From: Saprospiraceae bacterium
Lineage (GTDB): Bacteria; Bacteroidota; Bacteroidia; Chitinophagales; Saprospiraceae
Length of the DNA stretch: 64,000 nucleotides
NCBI GenBank assembly: GCA_016715245.1
Contig: JADKAS010000001.1
Span: 310,001 to 374,000 of the forward strand
Reading direction: 5' to 3'
Part shown: positions 36,742 through 45,930 of the stretch, one piece after another
Position numbering within the stretch: position 1 is the first letter of the stretch
How the letters are laid out: each line of letters opens with the position of its first letter
Notes under the pieces: generated by a model
Databases searched by the model: none
Seen by the model: only the letters and a program-made list of their open reading frames with translations
What the model was told of the DNA's origin: nothing
Made by a program: the position numbers and the translations under genes

Positions 36742-37263
36742 ATGTTTTTTGTTTTTACGGGACCGGAATCCAGTGGCAAAACCACTTTTGCCAATTTCGC
36801 TTTTTCAGTATTCGGAGGCGGACTTGTACCTGAATATGCAAGGCAGTATCTTGAAAGACAACAAGGAAGGTATACTTTCGGGGACCTTAAAATAATGGCT
36901 GAAAATCAATATGAATTTGAAGAAGAACAAAAATTAAAATACCCTTATGTATGGTGTGATACAGATTTAATTACCCTTTTTATTTGGTCACTGGAAAAGT
37001 TTAACAGAGTAAATCCGATTATTAAAAGGCACCTCGAAAGCAAAAAGGAGTCTAAAAGATTTTATTTTTTATGTCGTCCTGACATACCCTGGGAATATGA
37101 TGCCTTGAGAGAAAATCCGGAAGACAGAGATCGTTTATTTGAATTATACTTAGCTTTTCTTGAAAAAATTAAAGTTCCTTATATCGTTTTACAAGGCAGC
37201 AAAGAAAAAAAAGAAAATACCATTTCAGAAATTTTTACCCGATATTTGGAAGGGGCGTTGTAA
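36742..37263 (+). CDS. NadR-like AAA family nucleotide kinase
   Basis: A 173-residue P-loop protein similar to the ribosylnicotinamide kinase domain of NadR. Walker A is GPESSGKTT (residues 6-14), followed by PEYARQYL and WCDTDLIT (Walker B-like DTD). No NMN adenylyltransferase domain is attached. It could phosphorylate nicotinamide riboside in NAD salvage. The last 29 bases overlap the 3' end of the convergent cutA gene. Confidence 0.8.
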   Translation: MFFVFTGPESSGKTTFANFAFSVFGGGLVPEYARQYLERQQGRYTFGDLKIMAENQYEFEEEQKLKYPYVWCDTDLITLFIWSLEKFNRVNPIIKRHLESKKESKRFYFLCRPDIPWEYDALRENPEDRDRLFELYLAFLEKIKVPYIVLQGSKEKKENTISEIFTRYLEGAL

Positions 37264-37564
37264 CTTCATTTACCCAATCAAAAAAACTTTTATTGGCTTC
37301 AACTGATAAGTTTAATATACAGGGAGTGGTGTATGGGTGTAATTGAGTAATGGTTTCAATACAATTTGAAACCAGATCCCTTCGAGTTTTTAGAAGACCA
37401 ATCATTTCATTTCCTTCTTCCATTACATTCTGCCACAGGTACAACGATTGAATTGGGAGAATATTTATACAAGCTATTAATTTTAGGTCAAGCAATTTTT
37501 TACCAATTGTTTTTGCGGTTTCTTCATCAGGAAAAGTAACATATAATACAGATATGGTGTCCAT
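37235..37564 (-). CDS. cutA: Divalent-cation tolerance protein CutA
   Basis: A 109-residue CutA1 protein, a small trimeric ferredoxin-like fold linked to copper and other divalent-ion tolerance. Family motifs are VLYVTFPDEETAKTIGKKLL, LIACINI, LYLW and HPYTTPCILNL. It is encoded 2 bases after pfkA on the same strand and its 3' end overlaps the convergent kinase gene by 29 bases. Confidence 0.92.
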   Translation of the reverse strand: MDTISVLYVTFPDEETAKTIGKKLLDLKLIACINILPIQSLYLWQNVMEEGNEMIGLLKTRRDLVSNCIETITQLHPYTTPCILNLSVEANKSFFDWVNEVTTPLPNIG

Positions 37565-37566
37565 TT

Positions 37567-38547
37567 TTACATTGCCAGAACCTCGGCCATTTTGAGCAAT
37601 TCTTTGTTAAGATGTTTGGTTTTGTTTACTGCATCTTCAAATGGCGTCACAATTATTTTATCGTTGATAACTCCTAATGCCACACCTCCATCTCCCCGCA
37701 AAACCGTCAGTACTGCAGAATGTCCCATTCTGCTTGCAAGAACCCTGTCCATGGCCGTCGGGGAACCTCCCCTTTGAAGATGACCGATAATGGTAACCCT
37801 AACATCATATTCCGGATTGGATTCTTTTACCCTTTGGGCAATTGTTGTAGCGTCGCCATTTTGATTTCCTTCAGCTACTATGATGAGATTAAATAATTTT
37901 TGTCTTCTGCTTGCTTTTCGCAAATCATGAATCAGATCTTCAATAGAATTATTTACTTCAGGAATAAAAATTCCTCCGGCACCACTGCCAATTCCGGTAT
38001 GTAATGCTATAAAACCGGAATGTCTTCCCATAACTTCAACAAAAAACAATCTGTTGTGTGAATCTGCCGTGTCCCTGATTTTGTCCACTGCTTCAATGGC
38101 AGTATTGATGGCTGTATCAAAACCTATGGTGTAATCGGTACCGTATATGTCATTATCTATTGTTCCTGGAATACCTACCATAGGAAAATCAAATTCCTTT
38201 CCAAACACATCTGCTCCTTTGTATGTACCATTTCCGCCTATGGCAACACAAGCATCGATATCATTGGCAACCAGGTTTTCATACGCTTGTTTTCTACCTT
38301 CTATGGTCATAAATTCGCTGCTGCGCGCCGTTTTTAGCATCGTTCCGCCTCTTTGAATTATGTTGGCAACATCTCCAATTTCAAGTCTTTTAATGTTGCC
38401 TTTGATCATGCCATCATAACCGCCGATAATTCCATATACATGCAGATCGTGGTAAATAGCTGTTCTGACAACTGCCCTGACGGCAGCATTCATGCCTGGA
38501 GCATCTCCGCCGGAAGTAAATACAGCGATTCGTTTAATATTATTCAT
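37567..38547 (-). CDS. pfkA: ATP-dependent 6-phosphofructokinase
   Basis: A 326-residue glycolytic enzyme converting fructose 6-phosphate to the 1,6-bisphosphate. TSGGDAPGMNAAVRAVVR is the ATP site, PGTIDNDIYGTD carries the catalytic Asp (131) and VEVMGRHSGFIAL the substrate site. The Gly that distinguishes ATP-using from PPi-using enzymes is kept in GGNG (104-107), but the usual Asp of GGDG, a magnesium ligand, is Asn106. This may be normal for Bacteroidota. It is transcribed with cutA. Confidence 0.94.
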   Translation of the reverse strand: MNNIKRIAVFTSGGDAPGMNAAVRAVVRTAIYHDLHVYGIIGGYDGMIKGNIKRLEIGDVANIIQRGGTMLKTARSSEFMTIEGRKQAYENLVANDIDACVAIGGNGTYKGADVFGKEFDFPMVGIPGTIDNDIYGTDYTIGFDTAINTAIEAVDKIRDTADSHNRLFFVEVMGRHSGFIALHTGIGSGAGGIFIPEVNNSIEDLIHDLRKASRRQKLFNLIIVAEGNQNGDATTIAQRVKESNPEYDVRVTIIGHLQRGGSPTAMDRVLASRMGHSAVLTVLRGDGGVALGVINDKIIVTPFEDAVNKTKHLNKELLKMAEVLAM

Positions 38548-38599
38548 GGGTTTTTTATTATAATCACAATCGGGGTTAAAATTAATACAATTTTTTTAA

Positions 38600-39442
38600 C
38601 TAAACACTGTAACCGGAATGAAACCTGATCAGGTGTTGTAAAGGTTTTTCAATTATGGAGTCAACCTTCCATCCGTTTTCTTTAAGAATATCTCGTAAAA
38701 TATCCTGAAAGTGAAAAGCTACAGAACCCACAAAATGAAGGGGAACATGGACTTGATTTTTATAAGGCAATATTTTTTTTTCAAAATACTCCTGAAAAAG
38801 CGGCCTTACAATACTGTGCGTATAACTTTCATCTGTATGATCAAGAAAACCGGAAAAAGAAGCAATAAAAGTATTATTGCCTTGCTTTTTATATGTGTTT
38901 TCTAGAATATTGTCCAGATTCGGTGTGTATAAACTTTCGAATAATAATTTTAGGACAGACGGCATTTCATCATAAAAATAGGATTGTAATACTTTTTTTC
39001 CAATAAAAAATCCGCTCCCTTCATCTCCCAGAATATAGCCTAAGGAAGGCGATTGCTGATGGATGTTTTGGCCGTCATAAAAACAAAAATTTGAACCTGT
39101 TCCCAGGATTCCCACTAATCCTTCTTTATTTTTACAACAAGCCCTGCAAGCGCCTAAGAGGTCAGACATCACATGTATAGTTTCATGACATCCCCATTCT
39201 TTTAAGATGTCTTGAATAAATTTTTTATTTGTTTCGGTTTTGATTCCGGCGCCATAAAAATATATGGTATCTGAAAGTTTTAGGTTTTTTTTGACCTCCT
39301 CACTTGATAATACCTCTTTAACAACAACTTGGGTACTTGGGTTTATGCCACCGGTAGAGAAAAATAAAATATTTTCCCCTTCAACAAAAGCCCATTCGGT
39401 TTTGGTTGATCCGCTTTCTACGATTGTTATCATTTCAGACAA
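38600..39442 (-). CDS. BadF/BadG-type ATPase, N-acetylglucosamine kinase-like
   Basis: A 280-residue actin-fold sugar kinase of the N-acetylglucosamine kinase group. ESGSTKTEWAFV is phosphate loop 1, GILGTGSNFCFYDG is the second phosphate loop and SLGYILGDEGSGFFIGKKVL is the family signature with the catalytic Asp region. Likely phosphorylates GlcNAc or an anhydro-amino sugar, which fits recycling of peptidoglycan products made by the lytic transglycosylase upstream in the window. Its 5' end overlaps alkB by 8 bases and the gene follows it on the same strand. Confidence 0.85.
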   Translation of the reverse strand: MSEMITIVESGSTKTEWAFVEGENILFFSTGGINPSTQVVVKEVLSSEEVKKNLKLSDTIYFYGAGIKTETNKKFIQDILKEWGCHETIHVMSDLLGACRACCKNKEGLVGILGTGSNFCFYDGQNIHQQSPSLGYILGDEGSGFFIGKKVLQSYFYDEMPSVLKLLFESLYTPNLDNILENTYKKQGNNTFIASFSGFLDHTDESYTHSIVRPLFQEYFEKKILPYKNQVHVPLHFVGSVAFHFQDILRDILKENGWKVDSIIEKPLQHLIRFHSGYSV

Positions 39443-40490
39443 GGTTTTTTATTTTCCATTGATTGACTAAAGGGTTCATAATTTTAAACCACACTAAAGG
39501 GAAAAGGGCCAGCAATATACTCGTCGGATATCCATAAGGCAATTGAGGACTTTTGTCATGATGGTCAAGATTCTGATATTTTTTGAATGCTTTGTAGTGA
39601 TGGTCTGAATGTCTTGTTAATTCATACAAGACCACACGTCCGATTTCATGATTTGAATTCCAGGAGTGAAATGATTCTACGGGAAGATATCTTCCTGTTT
39701 TTGCTTTTTGTCTCAGTAAACCATAATGTTCGATGTAATTAATCGTCTCCAGCAGTAATATGGAAATTAAAGATACAACAAACCCAATACAAACGATGAA
39801 TAAACCGTAATAATACCAGATGATACATAGATATAACAATGGAAGTAAAACAAACTCAAAAAAAGGGTGATAAAGGATTCCTTTCAGCTTTTTGTAATTT
39901 TTTGACTCGGCTTTTCTAATATGCCAGGCCGATAAAAAACCGTGGCATATGGATCGAAACCAAAAAAAATATACGGATTCGTTGTATCTGGAGGTTGCCG
40001 GATCTTCAGGAGTACCGACTCTGGCGTGGTGCCCATAATTGTGTTCGGTGGTAAAATGTGAGTACAAAGTGGGCCATAACAATATTTTTGCTAATATCTG
40101 TGGAACAATTCCTTTTTTGTGGCCTAATTCGTGAGCAACATTTATACCATTACTTCCTAAAACTATTCCTGTACCAACCGTTATTCCAACCAACTCAAAC
40201 CACAATAAATCACCATGGGAAAGAGAAGTCAAAAAGTAATAAAGAATACCATATACAAATACAACATTTAATCCCAATAAAATATCAAAAAAAATCAGGG
40301 TGTTGCGGTTGATCTGCTTTTCTTTTGAAAAATTATCTGTCCACTGTGGAGTGAATAATTCAAGTAGCGGAATTAATACAAATGTTAAAAAAACCGTTAA
40401 AAAGGTATAATATCCTCCTTCATATATTCCAATGAAACAACTAAATGGAATTAAATAAGCTAAAAAATATTTTAAATCCCTGGCTACCAT
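39435..40490 (-). CDS. alkB: AlkB-family alkane 1-monooxygenase
   Basis: A 351-residue integral-membrane non-heme di-iron hydroxylase that oxidises terminal methyl groups of n-alkanes. All histidine boxes are present: HELGHKK (120-126), EHNYGHHARVGTPEDPA (149-165), NYIEHYG (251-257) and LTRHSDHH (291-298). The NYxEHYG box and the LxRHSDHH box are specific to AlkB rather than to fatty-acid desaturases. Hydrophobic helices run through the N-terminal half and around residues 210-250. No rubredoxin or rubredoxin reductase gene lies beside it. It overlaps the downstream kinase gene by 8 bases. Confidence 0.93.
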   Translation of the reverse strand: MVARDLKYFLAYLIPFSCFIGIYEGGYYTFLTVFLTFVLIPLLELFTPQWTDNFSKEKQINRNTLIFFDILLGLNVVFVYGILYYFLTSLSHGDLLWFELVGITVGTGIVLGSNGINVAHELGHKKGIVPQILAKILLWPTLYSHFTTEHNYGHHARVGTPEDPATSRYNESVYFFWFRSICHGFLSAWHIRKAESKNYKKLKGILYHPFFEFVLLPLLYLCIIWYYYGLFIVCIGFVVSLISILLLETINYIEHYGLLRQKAKTGRYLPVESFHSWNSNHEIGRVVLYELTRHSDHHYKAFKKYQNLDHHDKSPQLPYGYPTSILLALFPLVWFKIMNPLVNQWKIKNLV

Positions 40491-40543
40491 CCTTGTGAAA
40501 CGTCGTAATTGAAAAAAATAGTATTCATAATATTCATGGCTTT

Positions 40544-41044
40544 TTACCCATTTAAAGTTTCAAAATATCCGGTTTTTTTGTTTTTCTGTACATTGTTCCA
40601 TGGAAATACTTTTCCATTCATTACAACATAGACACCGTGTGGTAAAATTTGAACAAAAGAAAGAGCACTTCCAAGGTTAAAGAACCCGTCCGAACTGGTT
40701 CCAAAAGCGTAGGGTATCATGGCTCCTGTCAGAATGATCGTTTTTTTAAACTTTTTTCTTGCTATTTTTGATGCGGTCTCCACCATTGTATCAGTTCCAT
40801 GCGTTATGATTATTTTATTATGTGGACTTTGTTTACAATGGTATGAAATTATTTCCCTGTCCGCATCTGTCATTTGCAGGCTATCTACCATCATCAGCGT
40901 TTTTACGTCAGTCTCCAAAATACTGCGACCTCTTTCAAACATTTCAGGCAAATGGGTGTCCTTAAAATACAGTTCTCCGGTGATGTAATTATATTCCTTG
41001 TCAAAGGTTCCTCCAGTAACAAAAATCTGAATTATTTGATCCAT
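40544..41044 (-). CDS. Short asparaginase-domain protein
   Basis: A 166-residue protein covering only the N-terminal domain of L-asparaginase (normal length about 330). It keeps TGGTFDK (10-16) with the first catalytic Thr and THGTDTM (81-87) with the second Thr-Asp pair. The C-terminal domain that completes the dimer active site is absent, without a frameshift or nearby remnant. Such short proteins occur in Bacteroidota and other bacteria; asparaginase activity is unproved. It lies 11 bases after the carboxylase gene and is probably co-transcribed. Confidence 0.8.
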   Translation of the reverse strand: MDQIIQIFVTGGTFDKEYNYITGELYFKDTHLPEMFERGRSILETDVKTLMMVDSLQMTDADREIISYHCKQSPHNKIIITHGTDTMVETASKIARKKFKKTIILTGAMIPYAFGTSSDGFFNLGSALSFVQILPHGVYVVMNGKVFPWNNVQKNKKTGYFETLNG

Positions 41045-41055
41045 TTTTTCTTGTT

Positions 41056-42597
41056 TTAAAGTGGAATATTTCCATGTTTTTTAGGATGTTTCAAAACTTT
41101 TTTATGCTCCAGAGCTGCAAAAGATTTGATGAGTTTTCGTCTTGTTTCTCTGGGCTCAATTACTTCATCAATAAAACCTCTGGCTGCTGCTCTGTATGGA
41201 TTTGCAAATTTTTCCTGATACTCAAGTTCCTTCTCTTTCAGTTTGTTTTCAGGATTTTCAGCTTTAGATATTTCCGATTTAAAAATGATTTCAGAGGCAC
41301 CTTTAGCTCCCATAACGGCTATTTCAGCTGAAGGCCATGCATAATTAAAATCTGCTCCGATATGTTTGGAATTCATAACATCGTAAGCACCTCCATATGC
41401 TTTTCTGGTAATAACGGTGATCCGTGGGACCGTTGCTTCACTGAAAGCATATAATAATTTTGCACCATTTGAGATAATACCTTTCCATTCCTGATCTGTT
41501 CCCGGCAAAAATCCCGGTACATCTACCAAAACCAAAAGAGGTATATTAAAACAATCACAAAACCTAACAAACCTTGCCCCTTTTTTTGAAGATTCTACAT
41601 CAAGAACACCAGCAAGGGAAAGTGGTTGATTGGCAACAATTCCAATACTTTTTCCTGCAAGTCTTGCAAAACCTACGATGATATTGTCAGCATAGTCTTT
41701 ATGTATTTCAAAAAAGCTATCTTCATCGGCTAATTCCTTTATTACATCTTTCATGTCATACGGATGCATAGGGTTTTCCGGAATGATCGTTTGTAATTTG
41801 TCCCTGTATTCCATATTCAGGGTATAGGGGAGTAACGGAGTTTTTTCATTACAATTTTGAGGGATGTAACTTAATAAAGCTTTGATTTTTAAAATACAAT
41901 CCAAATCGTGTTCTGTTACAATATGGGTAACGCCACTCTTAGTAGCATGTGCGTAGGCTCCTCCAAGCTGATCTGAAGTAACTTCTTCGTTAGTAACCGT
42001 TTTAACAACATTGGGACCGGTAACAAACATATAAGAAGTATGGTCAACCATTAATATAAAATCAGTAATAGCGGGAGAATATACAGCCCCTCCTGCACAA
42101 GGTCCCATAATGGCTGAAATCTGTGGAATAACACCCGAAGCAATGGTGTTTCGGTAAAAAATATCTGCATACCCACCAAGGCTGTTTACGCCTTCCTGAA
42201 TTCTTGCTCCTCCGGAATCATTCAGACCAATCACCGGTGCACCACATTCAAGAGCAAGGTCCATGATTTTACATATTTTTTCTGCGTGGGTTTCCGACAA
42301 AGCACCTCCGAAGACAGTAAAATCCTGTGCAAAAACATATACAAGTCTACCATGGATGGTGCCATATCCAGTAATGACACCATCACCTGGAAATTGCTGT
42401 TTTTCCATTCCGAAGTCGAAACTTCTGTGTTCTTTAAGCATGCCTATCTCTTCGAAAGATCCATTATCGAGTAAAATCTCTATTCTTTCCCGTGCAGTTA
42501 ATTTGCCTTTTTCGTGTTGTTTTTCAATACGTTCTTTCCCTCCACCCAATTTTGCTATTTCAATTTTATCCTTGAGCGTTTTTATATGGTGATTCAT
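41056..42597 (-). CDS. pccB: Propionyl-CoA / acyl-CoA carboxylase beta subunit
   Basis: A 513-residue carboxyltransferase subunit. It moves carboxyl from biotin to propionyl-CoA, feeding methylmalonyl-CoA and, with B12, succinyl-CoA. Typical motifs are GKLTARERIEILLD near the start, FAQDFTVFGGALSE, the GGARIQEGV oxyanion segment, IMGPCAGGAVYSPA and VDVPGFLPGTDQEW. Full length. The biotin carboxylase and carrier subunits are not in this window. The cobalamin adenosyltransferase encoded upstream would serve the same route. Methylmalonyl-CoA decarboxylase alpha subunits look alike, so the direction of the reaction is not certain. Confidence 0.9.
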   Translation of the reverse strand: MNHHIKTLKDKIEIAKLGGGKERIEKQHEKGKLTARERIEILLDNGSFEEIGMLKEHRSFDFGMEKQQFPGDGVITGYGTIHGRLVYVFAQDFTVFGGALSETHAEKICKIMDLALECGAPVIGLNDSGGARIQEGVNSLGGYADIFYRNTIASGVIPQISAIMGPCAGGAVYSPAITDFILMVDHTSYMFVTGPNVVKTVTNEEVTSDQLGGAYAHATKSGVTHIVTEHDLDCILKIKALLSYIPQNCNEKTPLLPYTLNMEYRDKLQTIIPENPMHPYDMKDVIKELADEDSFFEIHKDYADNIIVGFARLAGKSIGIVANQPLSLAGVLDVESSKKGARFVRFCDCFNIPLLVLVDVPGFLPGTDQEWKGIISNGAKLLYAFSEATVPRITVITRKAYGGAYDVMNSKHIGADFNYAWPSAEIAVMGAKGASEIIFKSEISKAENPENKLKEKELEYQEKFANPYRAAARGFIDEVIEPRETRRKLIKSFAALEHKKVLKHPKKHGNIPL

Positions 42598-42713
42598 CTG
42601 TATTTTGTTTTAAAGTACAAATATGGCAATTATATTCATTTTCATTTCATTTTTGGTCGGGAAAAGTTGCGGCTATGGTTAATAGCAAGTGTTACTTAAT
42701 TTGTATTTGAAAA

Positions 42714-43709
42714 TTAAATACCTGACCTGATCTGATCTATTTTAGTCAGTTCCATTTCTGAAAATTCGATATTTTCAAGGGCCCTTATCAACTCCTGAAG
42801 TTGTTGTTGGGTTCGGGCACCAACAAGTACTGATGTGATCTCTTTTTTTTGTAGTAACCAGCTTACAGCCATTTGGGCAAGACTCTGACCTCTTTGGTCC
42901 GCTATTTTTTGTAGCTTTTTTATTGTTTTAACCACCGATGGTGTTAAATCTTTTTCCTTCAAATATCCGTTTGGGTTGGCAATTCTCGAATCTTTTGGTA
43001 TATGGGTCAGATATTTGGAAGTAAGCAGGCCCTGTGCAAGCGGCGAATAAGAAATACAACCTATTTTATTATCTTTAAGAACATCAAGAAGACCGGATTC
43101 GGGTTCTCTGTACAATATGGAATACCTGGGCTGGTGTATCAACAAAGGAATACCTTTTCTTTTTAGAATTTCGTAAGCCTCCATGGTCTCCTTTGGTCCG
43201 TAGTTTGAAATGCCCAGATAAAGAGTTTTACCTGAGTGATAAGCTGAACTTAAAGCTTCCATGGTTTCTTCCAGAGGTGTAAGCGGATCAAATCTGTGTG
43301 AATAAAAAATATCGACATAATCCGCACCCAATCTTTGTAAGCTCTGATCAAGACTTGCCAACAGGTATTTTCTTGAACCCCATTCACCATAAGGACCTGG
43401 CCACATGCCGTAACCTGCTTTTGTGGAAATAATCATTTCGTCTCTGTAACCGGCAAAGTTTTTTTTGAGAATTTTGCCAAAATTTTTTTCTGCACTTCCT
43501 GGAGGTGAACCATAATTATTGGCAAAATCAAAATGGGTAATTCCTGAATCAAATGCTTCAAATAAAACTTTTTTATACTTTTTTTTGTCATCGTTATCTC
43601 CAAAGTTATGCCACAGACCCAATGATATGGCAGGGAGCAAAATACCACTACTCCCACAACGCCGATATTTCATGGCATCATATCTGTTTTCATTGGGTGT
43701 ATACTTCAC
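42714..43709 (-). CDS. Aldo/keto reductase (YghZ/Gpr-like)
   Basis: A 331-residue NADPH-dependent reductase close to E. coli YghZ (L-glyceraldehyde 3-phosphate reductase): MKYRRCGSSGILLPAISLGL, THFDFANNYGSPPGSAE, STKAGYGMWPGPYG, FYSHRFDPLTPLEETM. The catalytic Asp, Tyr, Lys and His (in FDFANNY, STKA and FYSH) are kept. The GTG at 43709 is chosen because a TATATTTG -7 box (43728-43735) lies over the upstream TTG, which cannot then be the start; ATG 43673 is an alternative. It is divergent from hutU. Confidence 0.88.
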   Translation of the reverse strand: MKYTPNENRYDAMKYRRCGSSGILLPAISLGLWHNFGDNDDKKKYKKVLFEAFDSGITHFDFANNYGSPPGSAEKNFGKILKKNFAGYRDEMIISTKAGYGMWPGPYGEWGSRKYLLASLDQSLQRLGADYVDIFYSHRFDPLTPLEETMEALSSAYHSGKTLYLGISNYGPKETMEAYEILKRKGIPLLIHQPRYSILYREPESGLLDVLKDNKIGCISYSPLAQGLLTSKYLTHIPKDSRIANPNGYLKEKDLTPSVVKTIKKLQKIADQRGQSLAQMAVSWLLQKKEITSVLVGARTQQQLQELIRALENIEFSEMELTKIDQIRSGI

Positions 43710-43727
43710 GGTGCGGAAAAAATTTAG

Positions 43728-43735
43728 CAAATATA
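43728..43735 (-). promoter_or_regulatory. -7 box (TATATTTG) for the aldo/keto reductase gene
   Basis: Perfect TAnnTTTG on the minus strand, about 18 bases before the GTG. It also decides against the TTG at 43730 as start. Confidence 0.45.
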
Positions 43736-43889
43736 TGTTTTTTTTAATTTTTTAATTGTACTTGACAATATTCTTGTCAGAAAATTATAAACTAATATTT
43801 TTACTAAAATTGGAATCGGAATATGGAAAACATTAAACATTATTACGAAATTGCGTAATTTGCAGCCAGGAAATAAAGATACAAATTTT

Positions 43890-45929
43890 ATGATGATAAC
43901 GCCCCGGTTTGAAAGTTTTGTCGCATCTATCCAAGAGGGTATTCCTTCTGAATTACCAAAACCTAAATTAAGGGATGATAGTATTCCCCATGCGCCTTCA
44001 AGGGTAATAGAGAATGTATTAAACCTTGAAGAAAAAATTCTGGCCATAAAAAATGCATTGAGATATTTTCCTCAGGAATGGCATATAGAACTGGCAAGTG
44101 AGTTTTTTCAGGAATTAACGGTGTATGGAAGGATATATATGTATCGTTTCCGGCCGGATTATGATATGTATGCCCGGCCTGTTGTTGATTATCCTGCCGT
44201 TTGTCGCCAGGCAGCAGGTATCATGCTTATGATTCAAAATAACCTCGATCCTAAAGTGGCAAAATATCCTCACGAATTGATAACGTATGGGGGCAATGGC
44301 GCTGTATTTCAGAATTGGGCACAATATCTAATCACAATGAAGTATTTGTCAGAAATGACAGATGAACAGACTTTGGTATTATATTCCGGACATCCCTTAG
44401 GTTTGTTTCCATCACAAAAAAATGCTCCACGGGTAGTAGTGACCAATGGGATGATGATACCTAATTATTCTAAAAAAGAAGACTGGAATAAATATAATGC
44501 TTTGGGCGTGACCCAATACGGACAAATGACTGCGGGTTCTTTTATGTATATCGGACCTCAGGGCATTGTACACGGGACAACCATAACCCTGCTTAATGCA
44601 GGGAGGTTGAAAAAATTAGGAGAAAAGGACCTTCGGGGTAAAATATTTGTTACTTCGGGCCTGGGAGGAATGTCCGGAGCCCAATCGCTTGCAGCCATCA
44701 TTACAGGTGCAGTAGGTGTTATAGCAGAGGTAGATAATGACGCTGTAAATCAACGAGTTAATGACGGTTACATAAAGTCCGGCAACGTGTTCAGTGATCT
44801 TGAATTGCTGGTCAAGGAAATCGAAAAAAACAGGGTTGAAGAAACACCGGTGGCTTTGGTGTATTTTGGTAATATTGTAGATCTTTGGGAATATTTTGTA
44901 ATACATAATGTTGTAGTTGAGTTGGGTTCAGATCAGACCTCTCTGCACAATATAGATGACCTTGGTTATTGTCCTGCCGGTTTTACTTTTGATGAAGCTA
45001 AAGCACTGTTATTGTCTGATAAAGAAACTTTTATGGCAGAAGTCCGAAAGTCTTTAGTAAGACATGTCAATGCTATCAATGCGATGACGGCAAGGGGCAT
45101 GTATTTTTGGGATTACGGAAATGCTTTTCTTAAAGAAGCTGGAGATGCACATGCTGATGTTTTTGATGGGAACAGTAAAAAATTCAGATACCCGTCATAT
45201 GTTGAAGATATTTTGGGGCCATTGTGTTTTGATTATGGATTTGGTCCTTTCAGATGGGTTTGTTTGTCAGGCATGGAAGAAGATCTTGAAACCACAGATA
45301 CATTAGCGAGGGAAGTTCTGGAGGCAATGTGGTATGATGCTCCTGAGGAAATCAGAGGTCAATTGCAGGACAATATTATTTGGATAAAGGATGCTAAAAT
45401 CAATATTCCTGTTGTCGGATCCAAATCCAGGATTTTGTATGCTGATGCTGATGGCAGGATTGCCATTGCAAAAGCATTTAATAAGGCAATAAAAGAGGGG
45501 AAGATAAGAGGGCATATAGTTTTGGGCAGAGACCACCACGATGTATCGGGTACAGATTCTCCTTTCAGAGAAACGTCCAATATTTATGACGGATCGTCAT
45601 TTACCGCTGATATGGCTGTACACAATTTTGTCGGGGATTCCTTTAGAGGAGCTACCTGGGTTTCTCTCCACAATGGTGGCGGGGTTGGATGGGGAGAAGT
45701 GATTAACGGTGGATTTGGTATGGTGATAGATGGCACTGACCAAGCTGATGAGAATATTCAGTCCATGCTCTTTTGGGATGTAAATAACGGTATTGCAAGA
45801 AGAAGCTGGGCCAGAAACAAAGAGGCAATGTTTGCCATTAAACGAGCCATGGAATATACACCTGAATTAAAAGTAACTTTGCCGAATATAGCCAATGATG
45901 CGTTAATCCGAAGTATTGTAAATCAATAA
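43890..45929 (+). CDS. hutU: Urocanate hydratase
   Basis: A 679-residue NAD-dependent enzyme of histidine degradation that hydrates urocanate to imidazolone propionate. Hallmarks: ELITYGGNGAVFQNW, the YGQMTAGSFMYIGPQGIVHGT segment (given here as the two parts YGQMTAGSFMYIG and PQGIVHGT), SGLGGMSGAQ in the NAD domain and GGGVGWGEVINGG near the C-terminus. The frame could start at TTG 43851, but ATG 43890 (followed by ATG 43893) fits the family. No hutH, hutI or hutG gene is nearby. It is followed after one base by a membrane-protein gene. Confidence 0.95.
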   Translation: MMITPRFESFVASIQEGIPSELPKPKLRDDSIPHAPSRVIENVLNLEEKILAIKNALRYFPQEWHIELASEFFQELTVYGRIYMYRFRPDYDMYARPVVDYPAVCRQAAGIMLMIQNNLDPKVAKYPHELITYGGNGAVFQNWAQYLITMKYLSEMTDEQTLVLYSGHPLGLFPSQKNAPRVVVTNGMMIPNYSKKEDWNKYNALGVTQYGQMTAGSFMYIGPQGIVHGTTITLLNAGRLKKLGEKDLRGKIFVTSGLGGMSGAQSLAAIITGAVGVIAEVDNDAVNQRVNDGYIKSGNVFSDLELLVKEIEKNRVEETPVALVYFGNIVDLWEYFVIHNVVVELGSDQTSLHNIDDLGYCPAGFTFDEAKALLLSDKETFMAEVRKSLVRHVNAINAMTARGMYFWDYGNAFLKEAGDAHADVFDGNSKKFRYPSYVEDILGPLCFDYGFGPFRWVCLSGMEEDLETTDTLAREVLEAMWYDAPEEIRGQLQDNIIWIKDAKINIPVVGSKSRILYADADGRIAIAKAFNKAIKEGKIRGHIVLGRDHHDVSGTDSPFRETSNIYDGSSFTADMAVHNFVGDSFRGATWVSLHNGGGVGWGEVINGGFGMVIDGTDQADENIQSMLFWDVNNGIARRSWARNKEAMFAIKRAMEYTPELKVTLPNIANDALIRSIVNQ

Positions 45930-45930
45930 A

